NCBI GenBank assembly: GCA_963700925.1
Contig: OY969553.1
Coordinates: 2,852,001-2,916,000, forward strand
Reading direction: 5' to 3'
DNA length: 64,000 nucleotides
DNA from: CAWJMD01 sp963700925
GTDB taxonomy: Bacteria; Actinomycetota; Actinomycetes; Actinomycetales; CAWJMD01
In this document: positions 1 through 8,102 of the stretch, one piece after another
Layout: every line of letters begins with the position of its first letter
Numbering within the stretch: position 1 is the stretch's first letter
The notes under the pieces: generated by a model
The model's input: the letters and a program-made list of their open reading frames with translations, nothing else
The model's database searches: none
Told to the model about the DNA's origin: nothing
Made by a program: the position numbers and the translations under genes

Positions 1-469
1 GCTCGACGGCCGACCGGATCATCGAGGCGGTCCCATCCAGCTCGTCGCGGGATGGCTTCGAGCCCCAGGTGGCTTCCACCGTGAACCCGTCGCCTGGGTA
101 CCTGGGAATCACGTGCAGGTGGGAGTGGAAGACCTCCTGGAACGCCGCTTCGCCGTCCGCGTAGAACAGGTTCACGCCCTCGCAGCGCAGGTCGGTGCGA
201 CGAAGTGCCGCGGCGAGCTGGCGTGCGACCTGGAACATCTCGGCCGCGAGCTCGTCCGTCAGGTCCGCCAGGTTGGGCAAATGGCCCTTCGGGATGACGA
301 GCAGGTGACCTGGCGTCACTGGATTGATGTCGAGGATGGCGAGCACTGCGGAAGACTCGAACACCGTGCTGGACGGGAGGGATCCGTCGACGATCCGGCA
401 GAACACGCAGTCCTCCGCGCCGCGGGCAGGGGACGGTGACTGGCCGGTTCTGGTGGACGGGCTGCTCAT
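1..469 (-). CDS. HIT family hydrolase, C-terminus cut by window edge
   Basis: Reading the minus strand from the ATG at 469 gives at least 156 residues with the histidine-triad signature HSHLH at about 115-119 and a CVFC pair at 21-24 near the N-terminus. These are typical of HIT nucleotide hydrolases/transferases, which act on AMP-linked substrates in the cytoplasm. The C-terminus lies beyond position 1. A TACCGT hexamer ends exactly 6 nt before the ATG, so the transcript is probably leaderless. The exact substrate cannot be told from sequence. Confidence 0.9.
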   Translation of the reverse strand, partial: MSSPSTRTGQSPSPARGAEDCVFCRIVDGSLPSSTVFESSAVLAILDINPVTPGHLLVIPKGHLPNLADLTDELAAEMFQVARQLAAALRRTDLRCEGVNLFYADGEAAFQEVFHSHLHVIPRYPGDGFTVEATWGSKPSRDELDGTASMIRSAVE

Positions 470-475
470 GGGCGA

Positions 476-481
476 ACGGTA
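476..481 (-). promoter_or_regulatory. -10 element of HIT gene (leaderless)
   Basis: TACCGT on the minus strand, followed by 6 nt and then the ATG at 469. This spacing puts the transcription start on the start codon. Confidence 0.5.
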
Positions 482-536
482 TTGCCTTGCTGCGACAACG
501 GTCCGGCGCCCCGTTGGGGTGGACGCAGCCGCGCAC

Positions 537-660
537 CTGACCCCTTGCTCCTCCTACCCACATGGTCTGTGTGGCTCGCTCGTGCAGCCCACAGAGTCAG
601 GCGATATTTGTGTGGGCTGGACGAGTCACAGGTTGGGCTGTTGGGTCAGTGCGTCAGAGG
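537..660. repeat. Stem-loop repeat, copy 1
   Basis: This stretch is repeated without gaps 246 bp downstream for about 100 bp (from the CTGACCCCTTGCTC block onwards). It contains an inverted repeat with arms 579-594 and 610-625 (CTCGTGCAGCCCACAG and GTGTGGGCTGGACGAG, two mismatches) around a 15-nt loop. No protein can be supported across it. The 599-nt non-coding region 470-1068 holds both copies, and nothing else was recognised there apart from the HNH gene promoter. Confidence 0.7.
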
Positions 661-782
661 TCCCCGAGGGCACGCCGACTGGTGGTTCGGGGGGACGGCT
701 GCCCAGGGGTCGAACGGGATGCCTCCGGCTCAGGCAACCGTCCTGCCCCGGTGGGATGGATTCGGCCGCAGACCCTGTTCGG

Positions 783-905
783 CTGACCCCTTGCTCTTGC
801 TGCCCACGTCGTCCCTGTGGCTGGCTCGTGCAGCCCACACAGTCGGGCGATGTTTGTGTGGGCTGGACGAGTCCAGGGTGGGTAGTTGGTCGGTGCGTCG
901 GTGGG
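783..905. repeat. Stem-loop repeat, copy 2
   Basis: Second copy of the element at 537-660. Arms are 825-840 and 856-871 (CTCGTGCAGCCCACAC and GTGTGGGCTGGACGAG, one mismatch in 16). The 15-nt loop, 841-855, matches copy 1 except for transitions. Retention of pairing and loop in both copies suggests that structure matters. The function is unknown. Confidence 0.7.
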
Positions 906-1055
906 TCCTGGTGATGTGCGTCGGCGTTGGCGACGCTGTGCGCTGGTCCGGCTCGGAGCGGCCGCACGCGGGCCGGTCACCGGTCGTCTCGCACCTGCCG
1001 TCCCTCGCCAGCCGGCCCGCTGTGGAGAACTTCCCCGGTTGTCGGGACGGACTGA

Positions 1056-1061
1056 TAGTGT
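1056..1061 (+). promoter_or_regulatory. -10 element of HNH endonuclease gene
   Basis: TAGTGT, 7 nt before the ATG at 1069. Leaderless arrangement. Confidence 0.45.
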
Positions 1062-1068
1062 CGTACAC

Positions 1069-2437
1069 ATGTTCGAGCAGGATGCGAAAACTGTTGCACC
1101 ATTGGACTCCGCCGAGTTGCGGTCCCTGACGGCGCAGCTCGGGAACGTCGCCGCGATCGAGGTGGACGAGGTGGACGATGGGGAGCGGATCGATCAGATC
1201 GCGGCGCTGGAGCGGTTGAAGCGGGCCGCGGCGGCGGCGCAGGCGCGGGTGACGGCGGCGTTCGCGGCGTCCCAACGCGCCGGCCAGGAAGCGGCCGGGG
1301 TGCGGCGGCAGCGGCTTGGTCGTGGGGTCGGTGATCAGGTCGCGTTGGCGCGGCGGGAGTCCCCGGCTCGCGGTGGCCGGCTGCTCGGGTTGGCGGCGGC
1401 GTTGACGGCGGAGATGCCGCACACGTTGGCGGCGTTGAGTCGTGGCGATATCGGGGAGTGGGCCGCGACCTGCCTGGTCCGTGAGACCGCGGTCCTGTCT
1501 GTGGCTGATCGGCGGGAGGTGGACGCCCGGCTCCGGCCGATGCTGGCCGCGCCGGGGATCGGGGAGCGGGCCCTGACCCGGGCCGCGCGTGGGGTGGCGC
1601 AGGAGCTGGACCCGGCCGCGGCGGCGGCGCGGGCGTCGAAGGCGGCCAAGGACCGGCGGGTCTCGATCCGGCCGGCGCCGGACACCATGACCTGGCTGAC
1701 CGGTCACCTACCCGTCGCCGACGGGGTCGCGGTCTACGCCGCCCTGGACGCCGCCGCCAAGACCGCGGCCGCATGCCGGGGACGCCAGGACCCGGGGGCA
1801 GGTGATGGCCGACACCCTGATCGAACGGGTCACCGGCCGCAGCCACGCCGACCCGGTCCCGGTCACGGTGCAGCTGGTGATCACCGACACCACCCTGTTC
1901 GCCGGCGGTGACCAACCCGGCAGCGTCCCCGGGCACGGACCGGTGCCGGCACCAGTAGCGCGGGCCCTGGTCGCCGCCGCCACCGAACGCGGCACAGCCT
2001 GGATCCGGCGGCTCTACACCAACCCCGACCGAACCCGGCTGGTCGCGCTCGAGTCCCGACACCGACTCTTCCCCAAAGGCCTAGCCGACCTGATCACCCT
2101 GACCGACCAGACCTGCGCCACCCCCTGCTGCGACGCCCCGATCAGACACCACGACCACATCCGGCCGCACCACCACGGCGGCCCCACCACCCTGGCCAAC
2201 GGCCAAGGACTCTGCGAACACTGCAACCAGACCAAGGAAACCCCAGGCTGGACCACCACCCGCACCCACGACGACCAGACCGACACCAGCACCGGCACCA
2301 CCGTGGTCACCACACCCACCGGCCACACCTACCACTCCACCGCACCACCACCACTCAGCTACCCCGAACGACGCATCGACCGAGCCTCACCACTGGGGCT
2401 GCACTTCGAGGTTGCACTACGACGGCACGCTGCCTGA
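1069..2437 (+). pseudogene. DUF222/13E12-family HNH endonuclease, frameshifted
   Basis: Two overlapping frames together make one DUF222 protein. The first (from ATG 1069) carries the helical DUF222 domain and runs out of homology near 1795. The second carries the C-terminus, with an HNH motif around HHDHIRPHHHGGPTT and the following CEHCNQTKE. Family members usually read DPRTRGQVMADTL at the junction. Here GACCCGGGGGCAGGTG lacks 8 nt of that stretch, which would fit a deletion between short CCCG repeats. Restoring 8 nt gives a 458-residue frame. These genes are multicopy in actinobacteria and often decay. A sequence error is possible but less likely for an 8-nt change. Confidence 0.8.
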
Positions 2438-2467
2438 CCCATGACGAGCCAACCGACGACGAGCGCG

Positions 2468-3193
2468 TCACGGGAACCTGCGCCAGTACAGGTTCACGGC
2501 GTAGTCGACGCCGGTTCCTTCGTGTTCGGAGAGAAGGGCTTCGGCCAGTTCAGCCGCGAACTCGATGCGCACCACGCGCTCGAACGTGGCCCGGTCGTCG
2601 AAGGCCCAGCGAATGTCGAGGGGTATCCGAGTCCACCCGTGCCGTGCCCAGAAGCGCTCAACCGCTGCGGCGTCCCATCGGGGAAACGCCCTCAGCACCC
2701 AACGTCCGAACGTCGAGCGCGTCACGTCGTTGTCCACCACGAACGCGACGCCTCCCGGCCGCACGACACGGGCGAGCTCGGCCAACCCCGGCTCGCAGCC
2801 CGGTCCGAAGAAGTAGGCCCACCGCGCGTGCACGACGTCGACCGAGGCATCCTCGAGCGGCAGCGCCGCCGCAGATCCGCGCATCACGGTGATGCGCTCT
2901 GCCACACAGCGTTCCATATCGGCGACACGATCAAGGGCAGCAGCCACCAACGGCGGATGCGGCTCGACGCCAGTGACGTGGGCGGCGTCACCGGCGAACC
3001 GTGCAAGGTGGAACCCGGACCCGCATCCCACGTCGAGCAGGTGCCGACCAGCCCAGTCGTGCACCGCGCGCATCGCGGTTTCGATCACACCCTCAGGGTC
3101 GACGCCGCGGTTCTCGACCTCGTACACATCCGGGTGCTGCCAGATGTTCGGGCTCGGGATCACCTGCGGCAGAGGCGATTCCGGGCCACTCAC
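2468..3193 (-). CDS. Class I SAM-dependent methyltransferase
   Basis: 241 residues with the SAM-binding glycine motif LLDVGCGSG at about 52-60, an acidic VEPHPP post-motif, and a conserved AALPLEDASVDVV stretch typical of UbiE/type-11 methyltransferases. It acts on a small molecule in the cytoplasm, but the substrate is not evident. It overlaps the upstream cysteine-rich gene by 4 nt (ATGA), so the two are translated from one message. That coupling hints at a shared pathway, which is inference only. Confidence 0.85.
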   Translation of the reverse strand: MSGPESPLPQVIPSPNIWQHPDVYEVENRGVDPEGVIETAMRAVHDWAGRHLLDVGCGSGFHLARFAGDAAHVTGVEPHPPLVAAALDRVADMERCVAERITVMRGSAAALPLEDASVDVVHARWAYFFGPGCEPGLAELARVVRPGGVAFVVDNDVTRSTFGRWVLRAFPRWDAAAVERFWARHGWTRIPLDIRWAFDDRATFERVVRIEFAAELAEALLSEHEGTGVDYAVNLYWRRFP

Positions 3194-4041
3194 GAGCCAG
3201 CCGGTGCGCCGGGCTTGGCAGTCGGAGCCACAACCGCGGCACGAGCGGCCGCCGTCGCGGGGTGCACCAACAGCGGAAGCCTCTTGTGCACGCCCATCGC
3301 GGCGTCGCAGTGCCTGGCCAGCTCCGCATACGCCCCGGCACCTATCAGCTCGACCAGCTCGGTCGCCAGGGACACGTATGCAGGCACCGCGCCGACGTGC
3401 GCCTGCGGGTTCGAGGTGCAGTACCAGTCGAGGTCGTGCCCACCGGCCCCCCAGCCGCGTCGGTCGTACTCAGCGATGCTGACCTCGAGGTAGCTGGTGC
3501 CATCCGGCCGCTCAACCGTGCGGTAGGTGCGCCTAAGAGGCAGCTGCCAGCACACGTCCGGCTTGGTCTCGACGAACGAGACACCGTGGTCCCCGGCCAG
3601 GTGGTGCAGCGCGCAACCGGCGCGTCCACCTCCCTCGGCGTCGGTGAAGTCGGGGTCGTTGAGGAAGATGCACGCCCCGTCCACCACCCGGGTCTTGCGA
3701 GCGCCCTCGTCGTCGACCTCGCTCCAGCCGCCCTTGCGTTGGCGACCTTTCGCGTGTCGCTGCCACGTGTCGGGGGACAGCTTCTTCACCCAGCCACGCA
3801 CCCGCTTCTCGTCGTCCTCGTCCGAGTAGTGCGCGCCGAGAGTGCAACATCCGTCGTCCGGCCGGTCGGCGTAGATCCCCGCGCAGCCGCGGCCGAAGAT
3901 GCACGTCCACGACGAGGTCAGCCACGTCAGGTCCGCGCGAAACACCTGCTCGGCGGCCTCGCCGTCCGGCGTTGCGGGGTCGGCGAACTCGACCCAGACG
4001 CGGGTTGCGTCCAGGGACGTCTCGGGCGGGTGGGTGGCCAC
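3190..4041 (-). CDS. Conserved cysteine-rich protein (Rv0495c-like), unknown function
   Basis: 283 residues from GTG 4041. Seven or more conserved-looking cysteines are spread as C47, C53, CC65-66, C124, C143, C164 and C208, resembling the metal-chelating YkgJ/DUF3109 type of cysteine cluster. There is no signal peptide or membrane segment. It is divergent from the Ppx gene. From memory, M. tuberculosis has a protein of the same kind (Rv0495c) in the same divergent position next to Ppx1. Ligation of iron or zinc is inference. A TAGAGT hexamer 6 nt before the GTG indicates a leaderless message. Confidence 0.75.
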   Translation of the reverse strand: MATHPPETSLDATRVWVEFADPATPDGEAAEQVFRADLTWLTSSWTCIFGRGCAGIYADRPDDGCCTLGAHYSDEDDEKRVRGWVKKLSPDTWQRHAKGRQRKGGWSEVDDEGARKTRVVDGACIFLNDPDFTDAEGGGRAGCALHHLAGDHGVSFVETKPDVCWQLPLRRTYRTVERPDGTSYLEVSIAEYDRRGWGAGGHDLDWYCTSNPQAHVGAVPAYVSLATELVELIGAGAYAELARHCDAAMGVHKRLPLLVHPATAAARAAVVAPTAKPGAPAGS

Positions 4042-4047
4042 TGTTGA

Positions 4048-4053
4048 ACTCTA
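4048..4053 (-). promoter_or_regulatory. -10 element of cysteine-rich protein gene
   Basis: TAGAGT on the minus strand, 6 nt before GTG 4041. It is divergent from the ppx promoter 30 bp away. Confidence 0.5.
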
Positions 4054-4083
4054 GGTCAGGCCTGCAAGAAGCCCGCCGTCCGG

Positions 4084-4089
4084 TAGCGT
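4084..4089 (+). promoter_or_regulatory. -10 element of ppx gene
   Basis: TAGCGT, 6 nt before ATG 4096. Leaderless arrangement. Confidence 0.5.
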
Positions 4090-4095
4090 CCGGGG

Positions 4096-5028
4096 ATGCG
4101 CCTGGGCGTCCTCGACATCGGGTCGAACACCGTGCACCTCCTGGTGGTCGACGCCCACCCCGGTGCCCGTCCCTGGCCGGCGACGTCGCACAAGCTCGAG
4201 CTGCGCCTGGCCGAACACCTGGAGCTCAACGGCAGCATCGACGAGATCGGTGCGCAGCGCCTGGTCCAGTTCGTCGGGGAGGCGCTCGAGGTCGCCGAGG
4301 ACGCCGGCTGCGAGGACATCCTTCCCTTCGCGACGTCGGCGATCCGTGAGGCGCCCAACGGCGAGGTCGTGCTGCGACAAGTCCGCGACTCCACGGGTGT
4401 CGACCTCCAGGTGCTGTCCGGCGACGACGAGGCCCGGCTCACCTTCCTCGCCGTGCGTCGGTGGTACGGCTGGTCTGCCGGACGGCTGCTCAACATCGAC
4501 ATCGGCGGCGGCTCGCTCGAGCTCGCCGCCGGGCAGGACGAGGACCCCGACGTGGCGCTCAGCCTTCCGCTCGGCGCAGGGCGTCTCACCCGAGACCACC
4601 TGCATGGAGACCCTCCCAGCCGCGACCAGGTCAAGGCCCTGCGCAAGAGGATCCGTGTCGTGGTCGCCTCCGCGGTACGCGACCTCACACGAGCAGGCCC
4701 GCCGGACCAGGTCGTCGGGTCCAGCAAGACCATGCGCTCCCTCGCGCGCCTCACCGGCGCGGCCCCGAGCAGCGAAGGCCCCTACGTCACCCGCACGTTG
4801 CGCCGCGACGACCTGCACGAATGGGTGCCCAAGCTGAGCCGCATGACCGCGGCCGACCGGGCCGACCTGCCAGGCGTCTCCAGCAGCCGGTCACCCCAGC
4901 TGCTCGCCGGCGCGCTCGTCGCCGAGGCCGCGATGTACCTGCTCGACGTCACCTCGCTGGAGGTGTGCCCGTGGGCACTGCGGGAAGGCATCATCCTGCG
5001 CCGGCTCGACTGGATCAGTGCGGGCTGA
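4096..5028 (+). CDS. Ppx/GppA family phosphatase
   Basis: 310 residues of the actin-like ASKHA fold. The phosphate-1 motif is DIGSNTVHLLVV (7-18), followed by FATSAIREAPN (78-88), the SGDDEARLTF stretch (108-117) and a second nucleotide/phosphate loop, IDIGGGSLEL (134-143). Family members remove phosphate from polyphosphate or pppGpp. This short form lacks the C-terminal HD domain of E. coli Ppx and matches the mycobacterial Ppx1/Ppx2 type. It is followed at 45 nt by the sugar isomerase gene, which has its own promoter. Confidence 0.9.
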   Translation: MRLGVLDIGSNTVHLLVVDAHPGARPWPATSHKLELRLAEHLELNGSIDEIGAQRLVQFVGEALEVAEDAGCEDILPFATSAIREAPNGEVVLRQVRDSTGVDLQVLSGDDEARLTFLAVRRWYGWSAGRLLNIDIGGGSLELAAGQDEDPDVALSLPLGAGRLTRDHLHGDPPSRDQVKALRKRIRVVVASAVRDLTRAGPPDQVVGSSKTMRSLARLTGAAPSSEGPYVTRTLRRDDLHEWVPKLSRMTAADRADLPGVSSSRSPQLLAGALVAEAAMYLLDVTSLEVCPWALREGIILRRLDWISAG

Positions 5029-5061
5029 GGCGACGGCCTGCACAGCCCCGGCTCGACTCCC

Positions 5062-5067
5062 TAGTCT
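5062..5067 (+). promoter_or_regulatory. -10 element of sugar isomerase gene
   Basis: TAGTCT, 6 nt before GTG 5074. Confidence 0.5.
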
Positions 5068-5073
5068 GGGTCC

Positions 5074-5931
5074 GTGCCCACCGCCCGTGCCAGCACCAGC
5101 AGTGCCCCAGGCGACGTGCGGGTCGCGCTCTCGACGTCGGCGGTCTACCCCCAGGGCATCGGCGAGTCGTTCAGGCTCGCCGCCCAGCTCGGGTACGACG
5201 GGCTCGAGGTGATGGTGTGGACCGACCCCATCAGTCAGGACGGTGACGCGCTCGAGTCGCTGTCGTACCGCTACGGCGTGCCCGTCATCGCCATCCACGC
5301 CCCGACACTGCTGATTACGCAACGCGTCTGGGGCAAGGCGCCCTGGAACAAGATCACCGGGGCTGTCGCGCTCGCCGACCGTCTCGGCGCAGACACCGTC
5401 GTCGCCCATCCCCCTTTCCGGTGGCAGCGCGAATACGCCGACGAGTTCGTCGCTGGCGTAAGGGATCTCAGTCGCAAGAGCGGCATCGCCGTAGCCGTCG
5501 AGAACATGTACCCGTGGCGCGTCCGTAGCCGCGAGATCCCCGCCTACCTCCCCGACTGGGACCCGTCCGACGAGGACTACGACCACGTCTGCCTCGACCT
5601 GTCACACACGGCCACAGCAGGTTCGGACGCGATGGCCATGACGCGAGACCTGGTGTCGGCCGGTCGACTTCGACATCTTCACCTCGCCGACGGAACGCCC
5701 TCGCCCAAGGACGAGCACCTGGTGCCCGGTCGTGGTGACGAACCCTGCCAGGAGGTGCTGTCTCACTTGATCGACGAGAACTGGTCGGGCACAGTCGTTC
5801 TCGAGGTCAACACCCGCAAGTGCCGCACGCCTGCGGAGCGCGAGGCGGATCTTGCCGAGTCGCTGGCGTTCGCGCGCCTGCACCTTCAGCGCGGCCCGGG
5901 CCGCGTTCGAGCCGCCGGACGGGCGACGTGA
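5074..5931 (+). CDS. Sugar phosphate isomerase/epimerase (xylose isomerase-like TIM barrel)
   Basis: 285 residues from GTG 5074. The protein has the AP endonuclease 2/xylose isomerase-like TIM barrel pattern: LGYDGLEVMVW near the N-terminus, IAIHAPTLL, VAVENMYPW, a DLSHT metal-site strand, and HLADG followed by HLVPGRGDEP. The glutamate in VVLEVNT would complete the metal site. It probably isomerises or dehydrates a sugar or inositol-type compound, but the substrate is unknown. Its stop overlaps the TetR start (GTGA), so the two share a message. Confidence 0.8.
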   Translation: MPTARASTSSAPGDVRVALSTSAVYPQGIGESFRLAAQLGYDGLEVMVWTDPISQDGDALESLSYRYGVPVIAIHAPTLLITQRVWGKAPWNKITGAVALADRLGADTVVAHPPFRWQREYADEFVAGVRDLSRKSGIAVAVENMYPWRVRSREIPAYLPDWDPSDEDYDHVCLDLSHTATAGSDAMAMTRDLVSAGRLRHLHLADGTPSPKDEHLVPGRGDEPCQEVLSHLIDENWSGTVVLEVNTRKCRTPAEREADLAESLAFARLHLQRGPGRVRAAGRAT

Positions 5932-6518
5932 GCTCGTCGACCACCGGCCGGCGTGGCCCCCGTCCCGGCGAGGACACGCGCGCGCTCATTCTCGACGCCG
6001 CGCGGGCCGAGTTCTCGACGCTCGGCTACGAGGCCACCTCGGTTCGGGCGATAGCGCGACGCGCGGGCGTCGACCCGGGTCTGGTTCGGCACTACTTCGG
6101 CGGCAAGTCGAGCCTGTGCGCGGCATCCCTCGAGCTGCCCGTCGACCCGGCCAAGGTGCTCGCCCGGGTCGCCGAGTCGGGGCCCGAGGGTGTGGGTGAG
6201 CGCGTCGTCCGTGCCTTCTGCCAGGTCTGGGACGAACCGGCCCACGCCGAGCGGCTGGTTGCACTGATGCGTACCACTCTGGCCGGGTCACAGTTCGCCG
6301 ACCTGGCCAAGGGCTTCCTGGTCGGGCCGGTGTTCGGCACCCTGGCGCGGCGCACCGGTGCATCCGACCCGGCCTGGGCGGCCGCGCAGGTCGTGAGCCA
6401 GATGATGGGCCTGGCCATCCTTCGCTACCTGCTGCGGCTCGAGCCCCTGGCCTCCGCCTCGCCCGACGAGCTCGTGAACCACTACGCGCCGACGATCCAG
6501 CGATACCTCACGTCGTGA
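5928..6518 (+). CDS. TetR family transcriptional regulator
   Basis: 196 residues when started at GTG 5928, which overlaps the upstream stop. The N-terminal HTH reads ILDAARAEFSTLGYEATSV...IARRAGVDPGLVRHYFGGK, the classic TetR DNA-binding helix pair. The C-terminal half resembles the ligand domain of PA3699-type regulators, with the AVLMRTT...QLVGLAIVRYV style (here MGLAILRYLLRLEPLA). It lies directly upstream of an ABC exporter with which it is probably functionally paired, as repressor of the pump and of its own message. Confidence 0.9.
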   Translation: MSSSTTGRRGPRPGEDTRALILDAARAEFSTLGYEATSVRAIARRAGVDPGLVRHYFGGKSSLCAASLELPVDPAKVLARVAESGPEGVGERVVRAFCQVWDEPAHAERLVALMRTTLAGSQFADLAKGFLVGPVFGTLARRTGASDPAWAAAQVVSQMMGLAILRYLLRLEPLASASPDELVNHYAPTIQRYLTS

Positions 6519-6533
6519 CACGCCCCAAGGTCT

Positions 6534-6561
6534 TGATCTCAGCACCACCAAACGCTAGTTT
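6534..6561 (+). promoter_or_regulatory. Promoter of ABC exporter operon
   Basis: TTGATC (6534-6539), a 16-bp spacer and TAGTTT (6556-6561), then 6 nt to GTG 6568. This is one of the clearest -35/-10 pairs in the window. A TetR operator would be expected to overlap it, but no convincing palindrome was seen. Confidence 0.6.
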
Positions 6562-6567
6562 CTTCGT

Positions 6568-7350
6568 GTGAGGAAACCCGGGGAGCCGGACGCGCCGCAC
6601 GCGGTCGAGGTGCGCGGCCTCACGGTCGTGCGCGGTGGACGCGAAGCCCTGACGGACCTCGACCTGACCATGCCGGCCGGCGCCGTCGTCGGTCTGCTGG
6701 GCCCGAGCGGATGCGGCAAGACGACGCTGATGCGGTGCCTGGTGGGCGTGCAGAAGGTCTACGCCGGTGACGTCACGGTGCTGGGACGCCCGGCCGGACA
6801 TCCCGACCTGCGTCGCCGCGTCGGCTACGTGACGCAGTCGCCCAGCGTCTACGCCGACCTCACGGTCACGCAGAACCTCCGCTATCTCGCCACCGTCGTG
6901 GGCGCGCCACGCTCCGACGTCGACCGCGTGATCGGCGAGGTCGACCTGATGGACCACGCCGACAGCATGGTGGGCACGCTGAGTGGTGGTGAGCGGTCGC
7001 GGGTGTCGCTCGCCGCCGCCCTCCTCGGCACCCCCGAGTTGCTCGTCCTCGACGAGCCGACCGTCGGGCTCGACCCCGTGCTGCGTCGAGACCTGTGGAA
7101 CCTGTTCTCCCGCCTCGCATCTCGCGGCACCAGCCTGCTCGTGTCGAGTCACGTGATGGACGAGGCGAGCCGCTGCGACCGGCTGCTCCTGATGCGCGAG
7201 GGGCGAATCCTGGCCGACGGCTCCCTGGCCGCGCTCCTAGAACAAACCGGCGCCACCGACATCGAAGCCGCTTTCCTCCAGCTCGTGGAGGGCGGGGCGC
7301 AATTCGGCCAGGCGCAACACGACCCCGCGACCTCGGACGGGGCACGATGA
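6568..7350 (+). CDS. ABC transporter ATP-binding protein
   Basis: 260 residues. Walker A is GPSGCGKT (45-52), the Q-loop is near YVTQSPSVYADLT, the signature is LSGGE (138-142) and Walker B is LLVLDEP (158-164), followed by the SSHVMDEA switch histidine. It is of the DrrA/ABC-2 exporter class. The stop overlaps the permease start (ATGA). With the permease and the upstream TetR gene it forms a probable drug or lipid efflux unit at the cytoplasmic membrane. Confidence 0.93.
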   Translation: MRKPGEPDAPHAVEVRGLTVVRGGREALTDLDLTMPAGAVVGLLGPSGCGKTTLMRCLVGVQKVYAGDVTVLGRPAGHPDLRRRVGYVTQSPSVYADLTVTQNLRYLATVVGAPRSDVDRVIGEVDLMDHADSMVGTLSGGERSRVSLAAALLGTPELLVLDEPTVGLDPVLRRDLWNLFSRLASRGTSLLVSSHVMDEASRCDRLLLMREGRILADGSLAALLEQTGATDIEAAFLQLVEGGAQFGQAQHDPATSDGAR

Positions 7351-8081
7351 ACGCCCGGCTCACGCTGGCAACGGCCGGCCGCGTGCTGGGGCAGCTGCGG
7401 CACGACCACCGCACGATCGGCCTCGTCATCGTGGTGCCCTGCGTGCTGATGGGCTTGCTGGCCTGGATCTTCGACAACACACCGGTCTTCGACCAGATCG
7501 GAGCGTCGTTGCTCGGCATCTTCCCCTTCATCGTGATGTTCCTGGTGACAAGCGTCGCCACCCTCCGCGAGCGGCAGTCGGGCACGCTCGAGCGGCTGAT
7601 GACCACGCCGATCGGCAAGGCAGACCTCGTGGTCGGCTACGCGCTCGCGATCGGCGCCCTCGCCGTCGTACAGGCGCTCGTCGTCACCGGATTCGCCGTC
7701 TGGGTGTGCGACCTGGACGTCACTGGGCCTGTCTGGTGGCTGGTCGCCGTGGCCGTGTCGGTGGCCGTGCTCGGCACCGCCCTCGGCCTGGGCGTCAGTG
7801 CCCTCGCTGCCACGGAGTTCCAGGCCGTGCAGTTCATGCCCGCCATCGTGCTTCCCCAGCTGCTGCTCTGCGGGCTGTTCGTGCCGCGCGACGCCCTACC
7901 TGACGTGCTCTCCGCGGTGTCGGACGTTCTGCCGCTGTCGTACTCGGTCGACGCGCTGGCGTCGGTCGCCTCGCAGGCGGATCCGTCCGGAGACGTCGCG
8001 GTCGACCTGGCCGTCGTGTGGGGTTTCGCCGTGGCTGCCCTACTGATGGGAGCCGCGACACTGCGTCGCCGGACCCCCTGA
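7347..8081 (+). CDS. ABC-2 type transporter permease
   Basis: 244 residues from ATG 7347, overlapping the ATPase stop. Six hydrophobic segments are visible. The ABC-2 signature region TLERLMTTPIGKADLVVGYA follows the second segment, and the FVPRDALPDVL loop comes before the last pair. It forms the membrane channel of the exporter with the ATPase upstream. The substrate is unknown. Confidence 0.9.
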   Translation: MNARLTLATAGRVLGQLRHDHRTIGLVIVVPCVLMGLLAWIFDNTPVFDQIGASLLGIFPFIVMFLVTSVATLRERQSGTLERLMTTPIGKADLVVGYALAIGALAVVQALVVTGFAVWVCDLDVTGPVWWLVAVAVSVAVLGTALGLGVSALAATEFQAVQFMPAIVLPQLLLCGLFVPRDALPDVLSAVSDVLPLSYSVDALASVASQADPSGDVAVDLAVVWGFAVAALLMGAATLRRRTP

Positions 8082-8090
8082 CGGCGCAAG

Positions 8091-8096
8091 TACTCT
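8091..8096 (+). promoter_or_regulatory. -10 element of proline dehydrogenase gene
   Basis: TACTCT, 6 nt before ATG 8103. Confidence 0.5.
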
Positions 8097-8102
8097 GCCC
8101 CC

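Noticed and set aside
482..1129. Long open frames across the hairpin-repeat region (both strands)
   Set aside because: They are open only because of high GC content. They overlap each other in several frames, change content between the two repeat copies, and resemble no protein family.
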